Source of the DNA: Streptomyces sp. WM6378
GTDB lineage: Bacteria > Actinomycetota > Actinomycetes > Streptomycetales > Streptomycetaceae
Assembly: GCF_001279695.1 (NCBI RefSeq)
Contig: NZ_LGDD01000290.1
Coordinates: 1 to 64,000, forward strand
Reading direction: 5' to 3'
DNA: 64,000 nucleotides
Shown one piece after another: positions 57,190-64,000 of this stretch. The notes under the pieces were generated by a model. The model saw only the letters and a list, made by a program, of their open reading frames with translations, was not told where the DNA came from and searched no databases. Every line of letters starts with the position of its first letter. Position 1 is the stretch's first letter. Both the position numbers and the translations under genes were made by a program.

Positions 57190-57930
57190 CTAGGCGGTCC
57201 GCTGATCGGGGGTTCGCTGATCGGCGGCTTCGAGCATCTGGGCCACCCATTTGTCGACGGGCAGACCGTGTGCGGCGGCCGCTTTCGAGTAGTACTCCAG
57301 TTGGCCCGCGGACAGTTCGATGGTGAGCCGGGTGACCTTCTGCTGGCGCCGCTCGGCGGCCGCCGACTTGGCGAGCTGGGGCACCCCCCGCTGCTCGGCG
57401 TCGCTGCCCGGGGTGAGTTCGGTGGTGTCGCTCTGCACGGCCAGGCTGGCGCGGACCGCCCTGCGCAGTTCGTTGCGCGACCACTTCTGCTGTTCGGCCT
57501 TGCGCAGCCAGTAGTCCTGCTCCGGAGGCGAGAGGCGGGTGACCTCGGCATGGTGGGCGAAGCTGAGGTTGTCCCGCCTGCGGTGGTGCTCGAACCGCCG
57601 GGCCACCCAGGCGTAGTTGCGCAGGGTCTGGTAGTCGAGCCCGGTGCGCTCGATGGCCTCCTTGTAGCGCCGCCACCCGTAGGTGGCCTCTCCGTAGATG
57701 AGCCAGTCGGCGAGCCACCACGCCGAGGAGTTCACGAGCTCGCGCAGGTTGGTGCCGATCTGCTCCCAGGACCGCTCCGGCAGGTTCTGCGGGAGGAGCA
57801 TCCCGGACTTCTGCACCTTGGCGGGCGACCCCACGAAGGACAGGACCACATCGTCTTGCGCGGCCTCGCCGCTGCCGCCCGCCGGCCCGGCCTTGTGTCT
57901 GCTCGCGGTCCTCACAGCGCCGCTCACCAT
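57190..57930 (-). CDS. LmbU-family cluster-situated transcriptional regulator
   Basis: About 246 residues, matching the LmbU family named after the lincomycin regulator and found in several NRPS clusters. The conserved block around residues 45-100 (WWLADWLIYGEATYGWRRY, LRNYAWVARRFE) and the following RRDNLSFAHHAEV and LSPPEQDYWLRKA segments are typical. A Gln/Arg-rich region and a C-terminal part with LPVDKWVAQMLEAA follow. It is probably a DNA-binding activator of this cluster; palindromes like the LmbU recognition core lie in five places here. Two start codons, 57936 and 57930, share one GGGGAG; the second has the normal 6-base spacing. Confidence 0.88.
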   Translation of the reverse strand: MVSGAVRTASRHKAGPAGGSGEAAQDDVVLSFVGSPAKVQKSGMLLPQNLPERSWEQIGTNLRELVNSSAWWLADWLIYGEATYGWRRYKEAIERTGLDYQTLRNYAWVARRFEHHRRRDNLSFAHHAEVTRLSPPEQDYWLRKAEQQKWSRNELRRAVRASLAVQSDTTELTPGSDAEQRGVPQLAKSAAAERRQQKVTRLTIELSAGQLEYYSKAAAAHGLPVDKWVAQMLEAADQRTPDQRTA

Positions 57931-58040
57931 CTTCATCTCCCCACTCAGAGTGTTTTCCTGGGCGCAGACCGATCACTGGACCGAGCGTCCGGGCGGCGGT
58001 CACTGTCGTTGCGCTTGCGCCGGCCCGCTCGATTACGCCG

Positions 58041-58056
58041 CGAGCGCCGGCGGGAC
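58041..58056. promoter_or_regulatory. Partial LmbU-box-like site (right half GGCGGGAC intact)
   Basis: The sequence is CGAGCGCCGGCGGGAC; only the inner left CGCC matches the palindrome. It lies about 110 bases upstream of the LmbU-family gene, in the 259-base gap after mbtH, so weak autoregulation is conceivable. Confidence 0.35.
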
Positions 58057-58189
58057 ATGGGTGTGCGGGCCGCGAAGGCGCGGGCCGCGGCGCCGCTCAC
58101 TGAGGTGCCCGACCGAACAGGTCGTCCCGGCCGGGTCCGCAGCGCCAACGGGTTCCGCCGCGTCGAACCGGCGGGAGTGCGGGGGACGC

Positions 58190-58405
58190 TCAGTCCGCCG
58201 CCATGGCCTCACGCAGGGTCTTGGGACGCAGGTCCGTCCAGTTCTGCTCGACGTACTCCAGGCACTCGGCCTTGGCGGCCTCGCCGAAGACGACCCGCCA
58301 GCCCGCGGGCACCTCGCTGAACGCCGGCCACAGGGAGTGCTGCTCCTCGTCGTTGACCACGACGAAGAAGCGGCCGTCCTCGTCATCGAAGGGGTTCGTG
58401 CTCAA
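58190..58405 (-). CDS. MbtH-like protein
   Basis: 71 residues with the family signature: [37 protein letters not shown] and a C-terminal EAMA. MbtH-like proteins bind NRPS A domains and are often needed for their folding or activity. I accept the TTG start at 58405 because the family begins with the same MSTNPFDD sequence and AAGGACGG stands six bases upstream. It is the first recognisable gene of the right-hand minus-strand group (MbtH, LmbU, A, PCP, FAD, NRPSs). Confidence 0.95.
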   Translation of the reverse strand: MSTNPFDDEDGRFFVVVNDEEQHSLWPAFSEVPAGWRVVFGEAAKAECLEYVEQNWTDLRPKTLREAMAAD

Positions 58406-58680
58406 CTGGCACCGTCCTTAACCGTCATGGGGTGACTGGGGAATGGGAAATCGTCGGGGCCGGACGAGGGGACGGCGCCGGACGCGGATGCGCCCGTCGA
58501 CGTCGTCCTCTTGTACGAACCGTCCGGGTGTCCCGTCGTGCGGACCCCGGCGCCGGTTGCGACCCCGGCGTTGCCACGTCACCGTAAGGACGGGACCGCC
58601 GGACCAACAAGGCCGGTAGTGCGGAGTTCGAGCCGTTCTGGATCGGGCGGCTAGAGGGCCCGCGCCGGCCCCTGCGGCCG

Positions 58681-58836
58681 CTAGTCGATGCCTCGGACGA
58701 TGTGCGGCTCGGCGGCGACGGACGCGTCGTCGTCGGCCCCGGCCAGCCGCAGCGGCGGGGCGTCGGCCCACGCCGTGAGACCCGTGCGACCGGCATGGCC
58801 GAGTAGTTGGTTGAGCTCGTGCGAGTGGTCGTTCAC
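58681..58836 (-). CDS. Possible small protein, 51 residues, unknown
   Basis: A GTG at 58836 with GAAGGGACG about seven bases upstream opens a 51-codon frame ending TAG. The product begins MNDHSHELNQLLGHAG and ends AAEPHIVRGID. Composition is mixed (His, Asn, Asp, Leu), unlike the Arg/Pro-rich noise around it. I see no signal peptide, membrane segment or Cys/Ser/Thr-rich core, so nothing points to a ribosomal peptide product. It may be a small regulator or not a gene at all. Confidence 0.35.
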   Translation of the reverse strand: MNDHSHELNQLLGHAGRTGLTAWADAPPLRLAGADDDASVAAEPHIVRGID

Positions 58837-58958
58837 CGGGTCGTCCCTTCGCCGGACTTCGCGCCCTGGGCGCAGATCTGCCGGTCGGCCACGGCGTCGC
58901 GAGGCGCTTGAGGTTCGTTCCAGAGCGACCTGACTTCGGGCCGGGGCGGCCGGTCCTT

Positions 58959-58981
58959 GACGTACACAAGGACGTACACAA
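58959..58981. repeat. Tandem direct repeat of GACGTACACAA
   Basis: GACGTACACAA occurs at 58959-58969 and 58971-58981, period 12. Short direct repeats at about one helical turn are typical of operators for SARP- or other winged-helix regulators. The gene controlled could be the small frame or mbtH on the minus strand, or the thioesterase-SARP pair on the plus strand. Confidence 0.35.
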
Positions 58982-59432
58982 ACGAGATCGGCTGCCTGGC
59001 GTTCCTCGGATGAGAACGCACGGCAGCCGATCGGCCCGTCCGCTGTCCGCTCCGGTTCGAGCGGGGGTGCGGGATCCCGGCCTTGTGGGCCGGGTGTCGC
59101 GGTCGTCGTACGGGCTCGGGCCGCCCGGGTTGCCGGTGGCCGACTCGCGTTCCACGCTATACACGGCCCGTTCGAGGCCCGGTCGAGTGCCGCTGAAGGG
59201 GCAGGTGGCGGCGGCCGGAGGGCAAGCGGAGCCCCTCGGCGGTGCAGCACGGGGCACTGCACCGCCGGTGTTCGGCGCCGTGCCGACGTCGGCCCGCCCG
59301 GTCCGCGCCGATCGGCCCGAGGATCGCTCAAGAACGGCCACACCCGTGGTGGAGCCCGCCTGGTGCCGGAGCCCGGGAGGCTGTACACCGTTCTATGGTC
59401 CGAGCATGCCCGGACCGACCCGAGGAAGAGCG

Positions 59433-60179
59433 ATGGACAGCACACGACCTGCCCTGCGCCTGTTCGTCCTGCACCACGCGGGGGGCTCCCACGTGCTGTA
59501 CCGCCACTGGCCGGCCGGGCTGCCGGACACCTGGGACGTGCGACTGCTCGACGCCCCGGGCCACGGCCACCTGCTCGACCGGCCGCAGATCGCGGACGCG
59601 GGCCGCCTCGCCGACTTCCTGCTGCGCCGCATCGAGCCCGAACCGGGCTGCCCCTACGCCCTTTTCGGGCACAGCATGGGCGCCCTGGTCGCGTACGAGA
59701 TCACCCGGCGGCTCGTCGAGAGGGGCCTGCCGCTGCCGGTGTGGGTCGGTGTCTCCGCACGGCCGGCGCCGCAGCTGGTGGGGCAGGGGCACGGGTACCA
59801 CGAGCTGCCCGACGCCGAGCTGCGCAGCCGCCTGAAGCAGCTCGGGGGCACGCCCGACGAGGTCTTCGACGACCCCGACCTGTGGGCCGTGTTCGACCCG
59901 ATGATCCGGGCCGACATGCGCCTGGTGGACACCTGGCGCCCCGCTCCCGACTCCGCTCCGCTGCCCGTGGCGCTGTCCGCCTACGCGGGCGTGGAGGACA
60001 ACTCGGCGTCACCGCGGCGGATGGCCGGCTGGGCGGAGCACAGCGAGCACTTCCTGGGCCTGCGGGTCTTCGACGGCGGTCACTTCTACTTCCAGCGCGA
60101 TCCCGGTCCGCTGCTGCGGCAGATCGAACGGGACGCGACCACGGCGCTCGACGCGGCGGGCGCGATGCGGTCCTCCTGA
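59433..60179 (+). CDS. Type II thioesterase
   Basis: 248 residues, alpha/beta hydrolase. The N-terminal signature is VLHHAGGSHV, the nucleophile motif is GHSMG (ALFGHSMGALVAYE) and the His motif is GGHFYFQRD. It resembles the thioesterase at the far left of the cluster. The ATG at 59433 has GAGGAAGAG just upstream; an in-frame ATG at 59406 is less well placed. It is transcribed toward the SARP gene, 54 bases apart, so the two are probably one operon. Confidence 0.9.
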   Translation: MDSTRPALRLFVLHHAGGSHVLYRHWPAGLPDTWDVRLLDAPGHGHLLDRPQIADAGRLADFLLRRIEPEPGCPYALFGHSMGALVAYEITRRLVERGLPLPVWVGVSARPAPQLVGQGHGYHELPDAELRSRLKQLGGTPDEVFDDPDLWAVFDPMIRADMRLVDTWRPAPDSAPLPVALSAYAGVEDNSASPRRMAGWAEHSEHFLGLRVFDGGHFYFQRDPGPLLRQIERDATTALDAAGAMRSS

Positions 60180-60233
60180 ACCGTCACTCGGTCGCCCGCG
60201 ACCGGCCGGCCTGCGGGCATGTGAGGGGATGAG

Positions 60234-61199
60234 ATGCGGTTCTGCGTTCTCGGTCTCGTGGAAGTCCAGGACGAGCAGAGCGGCCTGCGGATCCTTCCCA
60301 TGGGTGCCAAGCAGCGTGCGCTGCTCGGGGCGCTGGTGGTGGAGGCCGGGCGCGACGTCTGTGCGCGGCGGCTCGTCGACGAGCTGTGGGGCGAACACCC
60401 GCCCGCCAACGCGGCGAACGCGCTGCACCTGCATGTGGCCCGGCTGCGAAGGCTGCTGTCCGACCCGGCGGGCCCGGACGCCGGACAGCCCGCACAGCGC
60501 CCGTGCATCGTGACCACCCCGCGCGGCTACACGCTGCGGCCCGGCCCCGTCGAAACGGACGCGGCGCGCTTCGAGGACCTGACCGACCAGGGCCGCCGGG
60601 CCCTGCCCCATGACCCGGATCTGGCCGGTGAACTGCTGGGCCGAGCCCTGTCGTTGTGGCGCGGCCCGGCTCTCCAGGGCAGCGTGCTCGGCCACATCTG
60701 CGCCGCCGAGGCGGCCCGGCTCGACGAACTCCGCCTGACCGCACTGGAGTTGAGGTGCGAGGCGCATCTGCGCACCGGACGGCACGGCGAGCTCATCGGC
60801 GAGCTGGTGGAGCTCACCACCGAGCACCCCACCCGGGAGAGGTTCTACGACCTGCTGATGGTCGCCTTCTACCGCTGCGGCCGGCAGGCGGAGGCGCTCG
60901 CCGTGTACGAACGGGCCCGCAACCGTCTGCTGCACGAGCTCGGCGTCGAGCCGGGCCCCGCCCTGCGCCGCCTGATGGCGCGGATACTCCACCACGACCC
61001 GGCCCTGACCACGGCGGCGGGCCCCCGCCCGGCCGACCCGCCGCGGCCCCGCAAGGCGCCCGCGACGGCCGACGGCGCGGCGCGCCCGCTCGGCGAGGAG
61101 ATGGCCCGCCTGCACCGCCGCATCGAGCGTTTGCAGCACGAGCAGGACCAACTGCTGCTCCGTTTCCGCGAGTTGACGGCAGGCACCGCCCAGAGGTGA
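60234..61199 (+). CDS. SARP-family transcriptional activator
   Basis: 321 residues. An N-terminal OmpR-like winged helix (about 1-100: MRFCVLGLVEV, GAKQRALLGALVVEAG, RRLVDELWGE, VARLRRLL, TPRGYTL) is followed by a bacterial transcriptional activator domain (about 105-255: ERFYDLLMVAFYRCGRQAEAL, ELGVEPGPALRRL). A proline-rich linker and a C-terminal coiled coil (about 290-318, LHRRIERLQHEQDQLLLRF) complete it. SARPs switch on Streptomyces antibiotic clusters, binding direct repeats near -35. The C-terminal coiled coil is an addition to the basic small SARP and may mediate oligomerisation. With the LmbU-family protein it gives the cluster two pathway regulators. Its targets cannot be assigned from sequence. 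Confidence 0.93.
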   Translation: MRFCVLGLVEVQDEQSGLRILPMGAKQRALLGALVVEAGRDVCARRLVDELWGEHPPANAANALHLHVARLRRLLSDPAGPDAGQPAQRPCIVTTPRGYTLRPGPVETDAARFEDLTDQGRRALPHDPDLAGELLGRALSLWRGPALQGSVLGHICAAEAARLDELRLTALELRCEAHLRTGRHGELIGELVELTTEHPTRERFYDLLMVAFYRCGRQAEALAVYERARNRLLHELGVEPGPALRRLMARILHHDPALTTAAGPRPADPPRPRKAPATADGAARPLGEEMARLHRRIERLQHEQDQLLLRFRELTAGTAQR

Positions 61200-61316
61200 C
61201 GGCACGGTGTTGTTCGCACAAGCTACCCGCGCACAACACCGGTGACCTACTGTTCCGCGGACGGACGGCACGAGTACGAAATCGGCCAAGTACCGACGGA
61301 CATCAGGAGCGGGGAC

Positions 61317-62501
61317 ATGATGAGACGGAAGAGACCGAGAGCCTGCGTGGTCGCTCTGGCGGCGGTCGCGATGACGGCCACCGCCTTCACGGAACCGGCC
61401 CAGGCGTCGCAGGGCACGGCTCCCGCGGCGGCCGGCCACCAGGGGACCCAGCAGGCCATGGACGCGGCGGTCACAGCAGGTGTCCCCGGCATCGTCGCCG
61501 AGGCGCGGGACGCCGGCGGAGTCTGGAAGTCGGCGTCGGGCGTGGGCAATCTGAAGACGGGCGCGCCGCGCGGCAAGGACGACCGGTTCCGCACCACCAA
61601 CATCACCGACACCTTCGTGGCGACGGTCCTCCTCCAGTTGGAGGCGGAGAAGAAGCTCAGCCTCGACGACACCGTCGAGCACCTGCTGCCCGGCCTGGTG
61701 ACGGGCAACGGCAACGACGGCGCCCAGATCACCGTGCGCCAGCTCCTCAACCACACCAGCGGCCTGTTCGACTACCTCGCGGACAAGGAGTACGCCGCGA
61801 CGTACTCGGACGGCGACGGCTTCCTCCAGCACCGCTACGACACCGTGACGCCCGAGCAGCGGGTGAAGGTGGCCCTGGCTCACGCGCCGATGTTCAAGCC
61901 CGGGGCCGAGCACTGGTTCTCCAACACCAACGACGTCCTGGCCGCGATGGTCCTGGAGAAGGTCGCCGGCCGGCCGTACGGGGACGAGGTGCGTCGGCGC
62001 ATCATCGAACCCCTGGGGCTCAGGGCGACGTCCAACCCGGGCAACTCCAGCCGTCTGCCGCAGCCGAGCGGCCGGGGGTACGCCAAGCTCTTCACCGCGC
62101 AGCCGGACCGGATCGACGACGTGACCGAGGTGAACGGGTCGCAGAGCTGGGGCAACGGCGACATCGTCTCCAGCGCGGACGATCTGAACCGGTTCTACGC
62201 GGCCCTGATGCGCGGGAAGCTGCTGCCTCCGCAGCAGCTGAAGGAGATGAAGACCACCGTCGACGACCCGGCCTTCCCGGGCGCGACCTACGGGCTCAAC
62301 ATCGGTCGGCTCACGCTGGGTTGTGGCACCACCATCTGGTACCGCGACGGAGGCACGGCCGGGTGGATCTCCCTGGCCGCCTTCACCGAGGACGCCGGCC
62401 ACCAGCTCGTCTTCAACTTCAACGCCAGCTGGGGAGCGGACTCCATGCTCCCCATCCTGAACGCCGAGTTCTGCGGCACACCTGCCGCCGCCGCGCACTG
62501 A
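61317..62501 (+). CDS. Secreted DD-carboxypeptidase/class C beta-lactamase-like protein lacking catalytic residues
   Basis: 394 residues with a Sec signal (MMRRKRPRAC, hydrophobic core 11-24, AQA cleavage site near 30). The fold is clearly that of Streptomyces R61-type DD-peptidases (LLQLEAEKKLSLDD, LPGLV, ITVRQLLNHTSGLFDYL, GDIVSSADDLNRFYAAL). The active-site motifs are altered, however. SxTK is NITD (Asn95, Asp98), the Tyr of YxN appears as Phe (WFSNTN), and the C-terminal HTG region reads RDGGTAGW. It is probably a non-catalytic penicillin-binding-like protein that might bind a ligand, cell-wall stem or the product. It lies 117 bases after the SARP gene, with AGGAG upstream. Whether it belongs to the cluster is uncertain. 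Confidence 0.85.
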   Translation: MMRRKRPRACVVALAAVAMTATAFTEPAQASQGTAPAAAGHQGTQQAMDAAVTAGVPGIVAEARDAGGVWKSASGVGNLKTGAPRGKDDRFRTTNITDTFVATVLLQLEAEKKLSLDDTVEHLLPGLVTGNGNDGAQITVRQLLNHTSGLFDYLADKEYAATYSDGDGFLQHRYDTVTPEQRVKVALAHAPMFKPGAEHWFSNTNDVLAAMVLEKVAGRPYGDEVRRRIIEPLGLRATSNPGNSSRLPQPSGRGYAKLFTAQPDRIDDVTEVNGSQSWGNGDIVSSADDLNRFYAALMRGKLLPPQQLKEMKTTVDDPAFPGATYGLNIGRLTLGCGTTIWYRDGGTAGWISLAAFTEDAGHQLVFNFNASWGADSMLPILNAEFCGTPAAAAH

Positions 62502-62667
62502 CGCGGACCACCGCACACACTCCGTCGCGGCGCGACATCCGGTGACACCAGGACGTCGGCCCGCACCCCCCCCCTGCTGGACCTGCCGAGCCCTCTGATG
62601 CGGGCTGCCCGAATCCGGGTGGTGGCGAGCCGTGGGCGTGGTGCGGGCCCGGCCCCCGAAGAGGTGA

Positions 62668-64000
<1,333 letters not shown>

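Larger units (their letters stand above)
58406..59432. other. About 1 kb gap between mbtH and the right-hand thioesterase gene
   Basis: The long open frames here are Arg/Pro/Ala-rich with no family I recognise and look like GC-driven artefacts. The stretch holds one possible 51-codon gene (58681-58836), a tandem repeat (58959-58981) and presumably the divergent promoters of mbtH and the thioesterase. Confidence 0.55.

Noticed and set aside
58418..59341. A 307-codon minus-strand frame in the mbtH-thioesterase gap
   Set aside because: The composition is Arg/Pro/Gly noise, there is no family match and no convincing ribosome site.
62560..62580. A run of C residues before argC considered as a slip site or terminator
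   Set aside because: No stable hairpin with a short loop could be drawn, and it lies outside any gene.

Overview
The window looks like high-GC Streptomyces (or close relative) chromosome. Coding bias is strong, GTG and TTG starts are used, and the edges are primary metabolism: the first 76 codons of a 2-oxoacid:ferredoxin oxidoreductase alpha subunit on the left (1-228, minus) and argC-argJ on the right (62776-64000, plus). Almost everything between them (about 0.7-62.5 kb) reads as one modular PKS-NRPS biosynthetic gene cluster.

Left half, minus strand, transcribed from 29.7 kb down to 2.3 kb: a free-standing carrier protein, a P450 and a cysteine-type thioesterase-like protein (three overlapping genes); four PKS proteins, namely loading KSQ-AT-ACP, KS-AT-DH-KR-ACP, KS-AT-DH-ER-KR-ACP and KS-AT-ACP; an NRPS C-A-PCP protein whose A domain looks dead; then a crotonyl-CoA carboxylase/reductase, a KAS III and a 3-hydroxyacyl-CoA dehydrogenase that probably make an alkylmalonyl-CoA. 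A GtrA-like membrane protein and a type II thioesterase lie at the far left on the plus strand.

Middle: a class A flavin monooxygenase (plus strand), followed after strong terminators by the end of a second minus-strand operon. Read from 58.4 kb downward, that strand carries MbtH, a LmbU-family regulator, a discrete A domain, a second free PCP, an FAD oxidoreductase, three NRPSs (C-A-PCP-E-C-A-PCP, C-A-PCP-E-C-A-PCP, C-A-PCP-TE), a type II thioesterase and a DrrAB-type ABC exporter.

Right: a type II thioesterase, a SARP-type activator and a secreted DD-carboxypeptidase-like protein that lacks the catalytic residues.

How it fits together (inference): KSQ decarboxylates an alkylmalonyl unit. 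Three extensions (methylmalonyl, malonyl, methylmalonyl, from AT motifs) give a branched acyl chain with one hydroxyl, one methylene and a final beta-ketone, suited to closing a tetrahydropyran hemiketal. Six NRPS modules then build a hexapeptide, and a TE releases or cyclises it. This is the logic of the azinothricin/polyoxypeptin family of acyl-hexadepsipeptides. The first amino acid must come in trans, probably beta-hydroxylated on a free PCP by the P450 and moved by the Cys-type thioesterase homologue. Palindromes resembling the LmbU recognition core lie in the main intergenic regions and may form one regulon. No piperazate genes, mobile elements, tRNAs or CRISPR arrays were seen.
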